Part shown: in pieces, positions 1 to 7,965 of the stretch
Layout: each line of letters opens with the position of its first letter
Numbering within the stretch: the first letter of the stretch is position 1
Assembly: GCA_022776215.1 (NCBI GenBank)
Contig: JALFIR010000059.1
Span: 1-19,502 of the forward strand
Source of the DNA: Colivicinus sp022776215
GTDB taxonomy: Bacteria; Bacillota_I; Bacilli_A; Erysipelotrichales; Erysipelotrichaceae
Reading direction: 5' to 3'
DNA length: 19,502 nucleotides
Translations under genes and position numbers: made by a program
The notes under the pieces: generated by a model
Seen by the model: the letters and a program-made list of their open reading frames with translations, nothing else
Told to the model about the DNA's origin: nothing
Databases searched by the model: none

Positions 1-39
1 AACTATACAGCCTATAAAAGGAGATTTTGATTATTATCA

Positions 40-133
40 ATAAAACATAGCCAATTTTAACCGAAATCAATAACCAATTGAAGCGAAACTAATCGCCATC
101 AGTTAGCGAAAAGGATGGCCAGTTGGGGCGAAA
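40..133. repeat. cluster of four imperfect 22/23-bp tandem repeats
   Basis: On the plus strand the core CCA(A/G/T)(T/C)(T/A) starts at 51, 74, 96 and 119, and the core CGAAA starts at 62, 84, 107 and 129, so both recur with the same 22-23 bp period. The bases between are only partly conserved. Every reading frame meets stops, so this is not a coding repeat. Units 3 and 4 also contain GCCATC/GGATGGC, which can pair as a small hairpin. I do not recognise the family; the period and divergence suit a decaying tandem array or an intergenic repeat element. Confidence 0.6.
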
Positions 134-171
134 TCTACAATCAACGCTTTATATTTCTTATTATTTATCAT
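103..171 (-). CDS. 22-codon ORF with its own promoter and SD, stopping inside the repeats (leader peptide or truncated gene start)
   Basis: A consensus-like SD (AAGGAGA, minus strand, 179-185) sits about 8 nt before an ATG at 171. The frame encodes 22 residues and ends in TAA at 103-105. The first 12 codons are Lys/Asn-rich; from codon 13 the frame runs through the 22/23-bp repeat. A promoter lies directly upstream. Good initiation signals with almost no coding body suggest either a real tiny peptide or the 5' end of a gene whose body was lost to the repeat cluster. No homology or function can be claimed. The transcript leaves the window to the left. Confidence 0.35.
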   Translation of the reverse strand: MINNKKYKALIVDFAPTGHPFR

Positions 172-178
172 ATGATGT

Positions 179-221
179 TCTCCTTATAAGCACATTATAT
201 AGAAAAAAAACACACTAGCAA
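179..221 (-). promoter_or_regulatory. sigma-A-like promoter and SD for the 22-codon ORF
   Basis: On the minus strand TTGCTA (216-221) is followed after 16 nt by a perfect TATAAT (194-199). The SD AAGGAGA (179-185) comes shortly after the expected transcription start near 187. The -35 matches four of six consensus bases. It lies immediately past the terminator of the operon to its right, as expected for a new transcription unit. Confidence 0.5.
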
Positions 222-222
222 C

Positions 223-257
223 ATTAAAAAACCACTTCTATAAACATAAAAGTGGTT
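223..257 (-). terminator. rho-independent terminator of the GTPase/CcdA operon
   Basis: AACCACTT (230-237) and AAGTGGTT (250-257) form an 8-bp stem with a 12-nt loop. Read on the minus strand it is followed by a run of six T. It lies 43 nt past the stop of the CcdA-thioredoxin gene, which makes it the end of that operon. Confidence 0.8.
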
Positions 258-299
258 CGTTTCTATAATATACATCAACTTGATAGTTTAGAGTACCAG

Positions 300-1403
300 T
301 TAATCTTCTTGTTCTTTAACCTTACTAAGCAATGAATTCAAACCATCCTTATCATAAGCACCAGACACATAACCAAGTATCTTATTCTCTTTACCTGCTA
401 CAAACATAGTAGGATATCCAGATGGTCTAAATAAACTATATAAAGTATCATCATTATCAATAATTACTTGTAACTCGATACCCTGTTCCTTAATAAACTC
501 TTTAATTTGTTCCTCGCTTGCACTAGAAGTATTAGAAGACATTACATAGAAAGCCTTCACATCATCATTCTCTTTCGCAAAAGCTTGGTAATCAGGAATC
601 TCCTTTATACAATAATGACACCATGTCGCAATAAAATTTAATGTAACATAATTATCCTTATAATCACTAAAGTTAATCACATTACCATCTTGATCAAGGA
701 AATCGCCACTTGGTAATACATTCTTATCTTCCACATTAACAGTATTATTACCACTTATTTTATTTAAATTCTTATAGCCATTCATAAAGCTATAAGAACC
801 ATAAATAATAAGAATAACCCCTGCCACAATACTCACATACTTTAATACATGTTTCTTACTCTTAAGATAAGTAACTACCTTACTTGTAAATAAGCCTGTA
901 ATAAAGAAAGGGATTAATAAACCTAGAGCATATACCATCACATATAGGAAACCAGAAGCACTATTAGCACCAATTAAAATGGCACTAGACAACATTGGAC
1001 CTATACATGGTGACATTACAAGGGAAAAGACAAATCCCAATAGAAACGCCTTAAAATAGTTCATATTAGAGGTATCAAAATCCATTGTTTTATTAAACCA
1101 AGGAAGTTGAATCTTTAGAACACCTACTTCCTTTAATCCAAACAAGATTATTAAGATACCGCTAATCAAAGACACCATATCACTATATTTATCTAATAAA
1201 GGCTTAATCGTATCAACTGCTAAAGCTAGTATCAAAAAGATTAAACTAAGTCCTAGGACAAAACATAATGAATTTAAGAAAATCTCTAACTTATTATCCT
1301 TCTTATCTGTTGCCAAATATGACATATACAAGGGAATCATAGGCAGCACACAAGGTGACAAGAAAGACAACAAGCCCTCTATAAATAAACCTACTAGTGT
1401 CAT
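300..1403 (-). CDS. CcdA/DsbD-type membrane protein fused to a C-terminal thioredoxin-like domain
   Basis: The 367-residue protein has two parts. Residues 1-205 form a multi-pass membrane domain of the CcdA/DsbD-beta type, with the paired motifs SPCVLP (Cys18) and SPCIGP (Cys133), the two cysteines that carry electrons across the membrane in this family. Residues 230-367 form a TlpA/ResA-like domain with active site WCHYC (Cys262, Cys265) and the cis-proline segment GYPT (Pro331). By family knowledge, electrons pass from cytoplasmic thioredoxin through the membrane cysteines to the outer domain, which reduces disulfides outside the cell. Its ATG overlaps the stop of the preceding GTPase gene (TAATG), which suggests translational coupling; no good SD is seen. 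CcdA is often a separate gene, and the fusion supplies donor and acceptor in one chain. The physiological substrate is unknown. Confidence 0.88.
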   Translation of the reverse strand: MTLVGLFIEGLLSFLSPCVLPMIPLYMSYLATDKKDNKLEIFLNSLCFVLGLSLIFLILALAVDTIKPLLDKYSDMVSLISGILIILFGLKEVGVLKIQLPWFNKTMDFDTSNMNYFKAFLLGFVFSLVMSPCIGPMLSSAILIGANSASGFLYVMVYALGLLIPFFITGLFTSKVVTYLKSKKHVLKYVSIVAGVILIIYGSYSFMNGYKNLNKISGNNTVNVEDKNVLPSGDFLDQDGNVINFSDYKDNYVTLNFIATWCHYCIKEIPDYQAFAKENDDVKAFYVMSSNTSSASEEQIKEFIKEQGIELQVIIDNDDTLYSLFRPSGYPTMFVAGKENKILGYVSGAYDKDGLNSLLSKVKEQED

Positions 1404-2311
1404 TAGTTAAAAGTCACAAACTCATCCTTAGGCTTATCAATCTCACCAGCACTCTTACCCTCAATATAGATACGAATGCCGCCCTTTTCATTTCTAACCC
1501 TAAAGATACCTTCTACATGATAATAGTGACCCTCGATATATTCTCCATCAAGGTTAGTTACCATCATAGCTAAACGCTGTGTATCATTTGCACAACACAC
1601 CATTGCGAATCTACCGAATACCTTAGTTTTCTTATCTCCCTCATAATAGAAACCATTGAACTTAATAGGAGCACCATCATACTTCTTGTAATTATCAATC
1701 GCATCCATGTAGAACAAGCCATAATCAGCATCACTAATATCAAGATTATCCTTACTAAACAAATCATCCTTAGGCATCTCGTACATATTGCCATTTTCAT
1801 CTTCTAAGCCAATAGCACAATATTGATTCATGCTCTTGATATTATTTCTTAGATACCTAAAATCAGCACCCTCATAACGATTTAACACGATAATCTCGCA
1901 CGCATTAACATGATTAAATAAGAACTGAGGCATATTAGTAACCTGTAACTTAAACTTAGATGTATCAATAGTACAAATTAATTGCGCAAACTCCATACCC
2001 AAAGGTAAATCCATATTAATCAAAGTCGCATCATCATCCATACCATTAAACTCAATAAAGAAACGATCTGGATTATAAATATCATCAAGTTCTAACAGTT
2101 TATTATCATCAAAATCCTTATAATCCAAATAAACCACATCACTATGAGTCTTCTCTAAGAACTCCTTATCATACTCCTCATCGCCCTCTTCAAAAGAAAT
2201 AATCAAAGTAGATTCTCCTTCTGTAAAACGTGGATCTGACAAAGTTCTCTTAATTGCCGTAGTCTTACCAGAATCAAGAAAACCAGTAACCATATATATT
2301 GGTCTATCCAT
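1403..2311 (-). CDS. divergent CobW/COG0523-like GTPase with a C-terminal TIGR03943-like domain
   Basis: A 302-residue protein from the ATG at 2311, with SD-like GAGG at about 10 nt. A TTG further upstream would extend it deep into the previous gene and is less likely. Residues 10-18 (GFLDSGKTT) are a Walker A motif, followed by a P-loop GTPase fold like that of CobW proteins. The usual metal-binding CxCC motif is missing, and the EPSG segment is replaced by EFNG. After about residue 220 comes a separate domain with FGRFAMVCCAND (Cys239-Cys240), which resembles the C-terminal part of the TIGR03943 family that accompanies permeases and CobW proteins in Firmicutes; this match is from memory. 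It overlaps the upstream GTPase gene by 8 nt. A metallochaperone-related role is inferred; substrate unknown. Confidence 0.65.
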   Translation of the reverse strand: MDRPIYMVTGFLDSGKTTAIKRTLSDPRFTEGESTLIISFEEGDEEYDKEFLEKTHSDVVYLDYKDFDDNKLLELDDIYNPDRFFIEFNGMDDDATLINMDLPLGMEFAQLICTIDTSKFKLQVTNMPQFLFNHVNACEIIVLNRYEGADFRYLRNNIKSMNQYCAIGLEDENGNMYEMPKDDLFSKDNLDISDADYGLFYMDAIDNYKKYDGAPIKFNGFYYEGDKKTKVFGRFAMVCCANDTQRLAMMVTNLDGEYIEGHYYHVEGIFRVRNEKGGIRIYIEGKSAGEIDKPKDEFVTFN

Positions 2312-3275
2312 GGAAAACCTCTTTATACTTATTTCTATCAATCTTTGTGCCAATAATAGAAACTAAAGACTCATCTCTTTTCTCACCCAAATAAATATGA
2401 TATTCATTTAAAACATAATTTAGATACAAAGTACCCTCATTTGAATTAACATAACCCTTAATACGGATGATATCCTCATCAACATTAGACAAGATACTCT
2501 CAAGTTCTTCCTTAGTAAACACATAATCGGTTCTAATGATTTGATTCTTAAATACTTCATCATCATCGTCATCGTCATGATGGTGATGATGTTCATGGTC
2601 ATGATCATGTTCACACTCATGTTCATGGTGATGATGACCACAACAACATTCATGATCGTGTTCATGATCATGATGACATTCACACTCACACTCTTCTTCA
2701 TGACCTGCCACAATCAAATCCATCAACTCTTCAATAGAATAAGACTCAATTGGCTTTTCAATAACAAGCACATCATCATGAATCTCATGAATAATCTCTT
2801 TAGCAGCCTCTACCTTATCACTGGCTACATCAACATGAGACAAGATAACCGCATTAGCTGCCTTAACCTGATCATCAAAGTATTCCTTAAAGTTCTTATG
2901 ATACTTCTTACAAGTCTTAACATCCACAACACAAACATGAGAAACTACTCTAAAATCTTCATCTTCTTTTACTACATTTACAATATCAGATAACTTACCA
3001 ACACCAGATGGTTCAATAATCAAATCAGTAACATCCATATCTTCAATCTCTTCTAAAGCTGACTTAAAATCACCCTTTAGGGAACAACAGATACAACCAT
3101 TATTAATCTCTTTTACGCTTAAAGCACTATCGAAGAAAGCTCCATCAACACCAACTTCACCAAATTCATTCTCTAGTAACATTACCTTAGAAAATTTCTT
3201 TTCTGTTAGTAACTTTTGAATGAAAGTAGTCTTACCAGCACCCAAAAAACCTGAAATAATATAAACATTTATCAT
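2304..3275 (-). CDS. CobW-family (G3E) GTP-binding metallochaperone with His/Cys-rich loop
   Basis: A 323-residue COG0523 GTPase. Visible motifs are Walker A GFLGAGKTT (9-17), ENEFGEVGVD (35-44), the metal-site motif GCICC (60-64), EPSG (88-91) and SHVD (146-149) in place of the usual NKxD. Residues 192-239 form a loop with 19 His and 7 Cys among Asp/Glu, a typical metal-binding stretch, before the C-terminal CobW_C-like domain. Family members move zinc or other metals to target proteins using GTP hydrolysis. It is the first gene of a minus-strand operon and overlaps the next GTPase gene. Metal specificity cannot be read from sequence; zinc is most likely from family habits. A weak SD (AAGG) precedes the ATG. 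Confidence 0.85.
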   Translation of the reverse strand: MINVYIISGFLGAGKTTFIQKLLTEKKFSKVMLLENEFGEVGVDGAFFDSALSVKEINNGCICCSLKGDFKSALEEIEDMDVTDLIIEPSGVGKLSDIVNVVKEDEDFRVVSHVCVVDVKTCKKYHKNFKEYFDDQVKAANAVILSHVDVASDKVEAAKEIIHEIHDDVLVIEKPIESYSIEELMDLIVAGHEEECECECHHDHEHDHECCCGHHHHEHECEHDHDHEHHHHHDDDDDDEVFKNQIIRTDYVFTKEELESILSNVDEDIIRIKGYVNSNEGTLYLNYVLNEYHIYLGEKRDESLVSIIGTKIDRNKYKEVFHG

Positions 3276-3408
3276 AAATATAAAACCTTCTTTCTTTACC
3301 TTTTATATTTTAACATCCTTGTAAAGATGGAAGTGATTTTTACACTAAAATAGCTGAAACTCTAACACAAAGAGCTTCAACAACATTTTTAGCCTATTTC
3401 CAAATAAA
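3276..3408. other. leader region of the GTPase operon with two dyads; no clear promoter
   Basis: No gene is seen here. TGTAAA (3320-3325) and TTTACA (3339-3344) form an inverted repeat with 13 nt between. On the minus strand TGAAGCTCT (3371-3379) can pair with AGAGTTTCA (3355-3363) through a G-U wobble. The stretch nearest the gene is very AT-rich with TATAAA, but no well-spaced -35 box could be assigned. The first dyad could be an operator for a metal-responsive repressor; it does not match the Zur or AdcR consensus that I know. Confidence 0.3.
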
Positions 3409-3454
3409 AAAGATGGCCACGACACCTAATGGTTGGAGGTGAAGAGCCATCTTT
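3403..3454 (-). terminator. terminator of the glg operon
   Basis: A long two-part hairpin: outer stem AAAGATGGC (3409-3417) with GCCATCTTT (3446-3454), inner stem CACCT (3423-3427) with AGGTG (3437-3441). On the minus strand it is followed by TTTTTTATTT. It lies 47 nt beyond the glgB stop codon. Confidence 0.88.
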
Positions 3455-3500
3455 AACTTATATATAACACTTAATCTTTAATATTTCAAGGAAAGAAGCA

Positions 3501-5423
3501 TTACGCTTCTTTCTTGGTTTTAATAGTTTTCTTAGTAGAAGTAGTCTTCTTAACAGAAGTTTTCTTTTTTACTTCACCATCAGTCTTAGTTCTTTTCTTA
3601 ACTGTTGGCTTTTTTAGCTTAGTCTTTAACACAATACCTGCAAATGAGGCAACAGTTAGCTTAATACTATTGTCTAGCTTATGGAAAGGTTCAGCCTTAG
3701 ACTTAATTGCCTTGGCATTAACTTGGCCACAACCACCATACTTCTCAGCTTCAGAGTTAATAACTTCAGTATATGTACCAGCATAAGGTACACCAATTTG
3801 ATAATTTGTATAGGAATTAGGAGTATTGTTAAGCAATGTAATGAAACAATAATCCTCATCATAACGATAATAGATATAAACAGATTGATCTGCATTATCC
3901 GCATCAATCCACTTAAAGTAATTATAATCATAATCATACTTAGAGAAAGTATCATACTCACTATACATATGAGACAATTCCTTAACCAATAGCTTAAAGC
4001 CATTATGTAAAGGATAATCTAACAAGAACCAGTCAAGTTCCTTGTTCTCATCAAATTCTCTAATAGTAGCGATATCATTACCCATGAAATTAAGCTTCTT
4101 ACCAGGATGTGTATACATATATACATATAAGTTACGGCATTGTTTAAACTTATCCTCATAAGTACCCCACATCTTATCAACGATAGTCTTCTTAGAATGA
4201 ACTACCTCATCATGAGAGAAAGGTAATAAGAATCTCTCAGAATAGAAATAAGCCATAGAGAAAGTTAAATCATTGTGATGATACTTACGATAAATTGGAT
4301 CCATCGCATAATATCTTAATGTATCATTCATCCAACCTAGATCCCACTTATAGTCAAAACCTAGACCACCATCTTCAACTTTTCTAGTTACATTAGGGAA
4401 GTCAGTAGAATCTTCCGCAATCAGCATACAATTAGGATGCAAATCCTTTAAATGATAATTGATACGTTTCACAAAACTTTGACCAGCAACATTCTCACCC
4501 AAGTCTCTATTACCATGATGATAAATGAAATGAGAAACCGCATCAAATCTTAAACCATCAATATGATATCTATCAATAAAGAAATTAGCTGAAGACATCA
4601 AATAAGAAACAACTGGACCACTTGATAAGTCAAAGCACATAGTACCCCAATCAGAATGAGCTAAGTGATATTCTCTATATTCGTAACATGGTTCAAAATC
4701 ATAATTGATCAAACCATAGCCATCATTCGCAAAATGCATAAACACAACATCAAGAATTACACCGATATTATTCTTATGACATTCATTAATTAAGTCCATC
4801 AAATCATAAGGAGTTCCATATCTACTAGTAGACGCAAAGAAACCTAAACTTTGATAACCCCATGAACCATCAAAAGGATACTCGAAAATAGGCATCAATT
4901 CTAGATGAGTATAACCCATGTCCTTTAAATAAGGAACAAGATCATCCTTAATTAAACGATAAGTCTCAAATTCATTTTCATATTTCTTGAAACCACCCAA
5001 ATGACACTCATAAATATTAATCTTCTCACTATAATTATTAGTTTGTTTCTTCTTATATGCATCATCACTAAAAGTATAGTAATCCAAATCATACATTACA
5101 GAAGCAGTACTTGGTCTTCTCTCACATCTATAAGAATATGGATCAAACTTATCAATCCAATAAGTATCATTCTTATAAATACGATAACGATATGAATAAA
5201 TTGGCTCCATATCAGGAATAAAACCTTGCCAAACACCTCTTTCATCAATTCTTTCCAAAGGATAAAGACAAGTAAACCTATCCTTAGAAGTAAATACTTC
5301 TACCTTATGTGCATGAGGAGCCCAAACAGTAAACTCCATACCACCATCCTTGATATGAGAACCAAAAAGTTTGTAAGCCTCTAATTCATAACCCTCAAAA
5401 AATTTGTCATACTTTTTTAACAT
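3501..5423 (-). CDS. glgB: 1,4-alpha-glucan (glycogen) branching enzyme with Lys-rich tail
   Basis: A 640-residue GH13 branching enzyme that cuts alpha-1,4 chains and re-attaches them by alpha-1,6 bonds. Residues 15-100 form a CBM48-like domain (FTVWAPHA). The catalytic barrel shows DVVFMH (225-230), the nucleophile Asp294 in GLRFDAV, the acid/base Glu337 in LIAED and Asp405 in FSHDEVVH, followed by a C-terminal beta domain. Residues 601-640 are an unusual tail with 16 Lys plus many Thr, not part of the enzyme fold. The ATG overlaps the end of glgA by 17 nt, with an SD (GAGG) 9 nt upstream. It is the last gene of the glgCDAB run, before the terminator. It acts in the cytoplasm. Confidence 0.95.
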   Translation of the reverse strand: MLKKYDKFFEGYELEAYKLFGSHIKDGGMEFTVWAPHAHKVEVFTSKDRFTCLYPLERIDERGVWQGFIPDMEPIYSYRYRIYKNDTYWIDKFDPYSYRCERRPSTASVMYDLDYYTFSDDAYKKKQTNNYSEKINIYECHLGGFKKYENEFETYRLIKDDLVPYLKDMGYTHLELMPIFEYPFDGSWGYQSLGFFASTSRYGTPYDLMDLINECHKNNIGVILDVVFMHFANDGYGLINYDFEPCYEYREYHLAHSDWGTMCFDLSSGPVVSYLMSSANFFIDRYHIDGLRFDAVSHFIYHHGNRDLGENVAGQSFVKRINYHLKDLHPNCMLIAEDSTDFPNVTRKVEDGGLGFDYKWDLGWMNDTLRYYAMDPIYRKYHHNDLTFSMAYFYSERFLLPFSHDEVVHSKKTIVDKMWGTYEDKFKQCRNLYVYMYTHPGKKLNFMGNDIATIREFDENKELDWFLLDYPLHNGFKLLVKELSHMYSEYDTFSKYDYDYNYFKWIDADNADQSVYIYYRYDEDYCFITLLNNTPNSYTNYQIGVPYAGTYTEVINSEAEKYGGCGQVNAKAIKSKAEPFHKLDNSIKLTVASFAGIVLKTKLKKPTVKKRTKTDGEVKKKTSVKKTTSTKKTIKTKKEA

Positions 5424-6849
5424 GTTTCAATACCTCATCATATAATTTTTCATATTTCAAAGAAACAGACTTAAACGAAGAATCATACTTCATAGCGTTT
5501 CTTATTAACATCTTATAATCCTTTTGATTATCAAAATATTGACGATATGCATAATTAAACACAATCATCATATTCAAAGAATTAAATGGGGTAAACGAGA
5601 AACCTCTACCCGTTTTTTCATACTCATTATATGGTTCCACAGTCTCCAGTAAGCCACCTGTTTCCCTTACAAGAGGAAGCGTACCATAACGCATTGCGAT
5701 CAACTGCGAAAGACCACATGGTTCAAACAAAGAAGGCATCAGCATCAAATCACAAGCCGCATAAACCTTATGAGCTAGCTCTTCATTATAGACACAGAAA
5801 TAACGAACACGACTTGGATACTCTTTCTCCATTATCCTAAAGGCATATTCATACTTGCTCTCGCCTGAACCAATAATAACTAGCTTAACCTTCTTCCTTA
5901 AGATTTGATGATAAACATTCAACAACAAGTCAAAACCCTTTTGATTAGTAAGACGTGAAATAACACCAACCAACATATCACCATTATCATTTAGACCTAT
6001 TGTCTCAAGTAATGCCTTCTTATTAAAAGCCTTACCCTTTAAATAATTGCTGACACTATACTTCTTATATAAATATTCATCCCTACTTGGATCAAACAAG
6101 TCATAATCAATACCATTTGTAATACCAACAATATCATCCTTGCGATATCTTAGTATTTGATCTAGCCCCTGTCCTGAATATCCATTTAAAATCTCAGCAG
6201 CATATACCGAAGAAACGGTTGTAATCTTATCAGCAGTACAGATACCAATCTTCATGAAATTAAGCTCATCATTAAATCTTAAAGTGCCATCTGTCCAATA
6301 CTTATCATCAATCTCTAAATATTTGTAATAACGCTTACTATAAGTTCCTTGATAAATAAGATTATGGATTGTATAAATAAATTTAATTTTGTCTATAGCC
6401 TTAATATTGTTGTAACGATACTTACATAATGCAGGAATCAAAGCCGTATGATAATCATTACAATGAATAATCTCAGGATACTTCTTTAATTCAATCATAA
6501 ATTCGATTACGGCAGTACTAAAAAACATGAAACGCAAAACGTCATCATCATAGCCATAAACATCTGATCTATTAAAATACTTATCATTCTCAATGAAATA
6601 ATAAGTAACACCTTCATTGTCAAGTGTATAAAGATTTGCTTCATCGATTGATGAAGCAAATCTAATATTAATTGTTTTAACTAAAGATAACTTATCTAAA
6701 TAATTATCCTTAATAAGTTTATGCAAAGGTAAAACGACACTGACATTATACTTGTCTATCGCCTTAGGCAATGCATAAGCTACATCAGCTAGACCGCCAG
6801 TTTTGATAAAAGGTAATGATTCGTACGCAACGTACAATACCTTCTTCAT
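5407..6849 (-). CDS. glgA: glycogen synthase (ADP-glucose transferase, GT5)
   Basis: A 480-residue GT5 enzyme that adds glucose from ADP-glucose to growing alpha-1,4 glucan. The substrate-binding signature KTGGLADV is at 16-23, the HCNDYHTAL segment at 129-137, the R299 and K304 region (SRLTNQKGFD) in the second Rossmann domain, and EPCGLSQ (Glu376) near the C-terminus. Length is normal for bacterial GlgA. The ATG directly abuts the glgD stop (TAG-ATG), with GGGGAGA about 10 nt before it. The stop is TGA, which shows that TGA is not read as Trp in this organism. The 3' end overlaps glgB. Confidence 0.96.
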   Translation of the reverse strand: MKKVLYVAYESLPFIKTGGLADVAYALPKAIDKYNVSVVLPLHKLIKDNYLDKLSLVKTINIRFASSIDEANLYTLDNEGVTYYFIENDKYFNRSDVYGYDDDVLRFMFFSTAVIEFMIELKKYPEIIHCNDYHTALIPALCKYRYNNIKAIDKIKFIYTIHNLIYQGTYSKRYYKYLEIDDKYWTDGTLRFNDELNFMKIGICTADKITTVSSVYAAEILNGYSGQGLDQILRYRKDDIVGITNGIDYDLFDPSRDEYLYKKYSVSNYLKGKAFNKKALLETIGLNDNGDMLVGVISRLTNQKGFDLLLNVYHQILRKKVKLVIIGSGESKYEYAFRIMEKEYPSRVRYFCVYNEELAHKVYAACDLMLMPSLFEPCGLSQLIAMRYGTLPLVRETGGLLETVEPYNEYEKTGRGFSFTPFNSLNMMIVFNYAYRQYFDNQKDYKMLIRNAMKYDSSFKSVSLKYEKLYDEVLKHVKKV

Positions 6850-7965
6850 CTAGATACGGTCTCCCCTTTTAACATATAGAGGTGCATGTTCGCTGCCATT
6901 TAAAGCCTTAATATGAGTTACAATCGCAAGTCTATCTACAACGCACTTGTCCATCTTAACATTCTTATTAATAAGAGCATCAGGCATGATAATACTATCC
7001 TTTATTACAGCGCCCTCTTTAACTACTACATTTCTACCAATAACACAATTTTCAACAGTACCCTCAATGATACAACCATTACCTACTACACAATTAGAAA
7101 CATTAGAAGTCTTTGTATAAGTTGTAGGGCAAGTATCATTAGTAGCTGTATAAATAGGCCAATCATCACTAAAGATATTAGACAATTCCTTTTCGTTCTT
7201 AATATCCATACTAGCCTTATAATATGAATTCAAAGTAGAAATACAAGCAGCATAACCAGTATGTAAATAACCACCAATCTTAAATACATCCAAACCATCA
7301 GCGATAATATCACTTAATGAATATAAAGAAGATGTAGATAAAGCTGCATAAATCATATCGATGAAAATCTTCTTAGACATGATATAAGTCTCAAGTGAAA
7401 CCTTCGCACGCTTTGCCTTACCTAGATTCTTATCAATATTTGTGATTACCTTATTCTCATCAATTTCCAAAGTATCACACATTAAGAAATCTTCATTAGC
7501 TGTATTTACATTTTGATATAAAACAGTAATATCATTCTTAGACTCAATATGATAATCAAGCATCTTAGAGAAATCTTGAACATAAATAAAATGAGAAGGA
7601 GCCAAAATTACATAAGGTGAATTATCTTCCTCAAAATACTTCAAATTAGCCATCAAACTAGCTACATCAGTATTATAAATTTCATTAGGAATAGGCTTCT
7701 CACCATGAAGAATTCTAATATGACCTCTTTTTGTATTGATATTATAATCAGTGCGCTGAATATGCTGAATAGTAGAACGAGGTCTATTCTTAACCTGTAC
7801 TTCAATATTATTAACGCCAGAATTTGTTAAATTAGATAAGATAAAGTCAATAATACGATATCTACCCATAAAAGAAGTAGCTGAAATTGGACGATAATCT
7901 TCAATTCCTTCTACATGAACATAACTTGGTTCAATATTAATGATACCTAAAGCTCTCTTACTCAT
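6850..7965 (-). CDS. glgD: GlgD, regulatory subunit of glucose-1-phosphate adenylyltransferase
   Basis: A 371-residue paralogue of GlgC, recognisable by GRYRIIDFILSNLTNSG (35-50) and a C-terminal left-handed beta-helix with hexapeptide repeats (about 285-350). The nucleotide-binding LAGGRGSRL of GlgC is replaced by GIINIEPSY, and the catalytic SGDH is replaced by APSH (Ser124 where GlgC has Asp129), so it is most likely catalytically inactive. In Firmicutes GlgD forms a mixed tetramer with GlgC and raises its activity. Its ATG overlaps the glgC stop by one base (TAATG), with SD GAGG 7 nt upstream, consistent with matched amounts of the two subunits. Confidence 0.95.
   Translation of the reverse strand: MSKRALGIINIEPSYVHVEGIEDYRPISATSFMGRYRIIDFILSNLTNSGVNNIEVQVKNRPRSTIQHIQRTDYNINTKRGHIRILHGEKPIPNEIYNTDVASLMANLKYFEEDNSPYVILAPSHFIYVQDFSKMLDYHIESKNDITVLYQNVNTANEDFLMCDTLEIDENKVITNIDKNLGKAKRAKVSLETYIMSKKIFIDMIYAALSTSSLYSLSDIIADGLDVFKIGGYLHTGYAACISTLNSYYKASMDIKNEKELSNIFSDDWPIYTATNDTCPTTYTKTSNVSNCVVGNGCIIEGTVENCVIGRNVVVKEGAVIKDSIIMPDALINKNVKMDKCVVDRLAIVTHIKALNGSEHAPLYVKRGDRI

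Noticed and set aside
40..133. CRISPR array
   Set aside because: The conserved cores are only 5-6 bp, the period is 22-23 bp with no distinct repeat and spacer, and no cas gene is present.
2312..2353. Longer TTG start of the second GTPase
   Set aside because: It would add 14 residues inside the upstream gene with no SD, while the ATG at 2311 directly precedes the P-loop strand and has GAGG upstream.
2541..2993. Plus-strand 150-residue ORF opposite the His-rich CobW gene
   Set aside because: It is the complement of the GAT/CAT-rich His/Asp codons, giving a Met/Ile/Thr-rich pseudo-protein with no SD or family motif.
5407..6849. Mycoplasma-type code (TGA = Trp)
   Set aside because: Trp is TGG, for example in the WCHYC motif, and glgA ends at TGA in the expected place.
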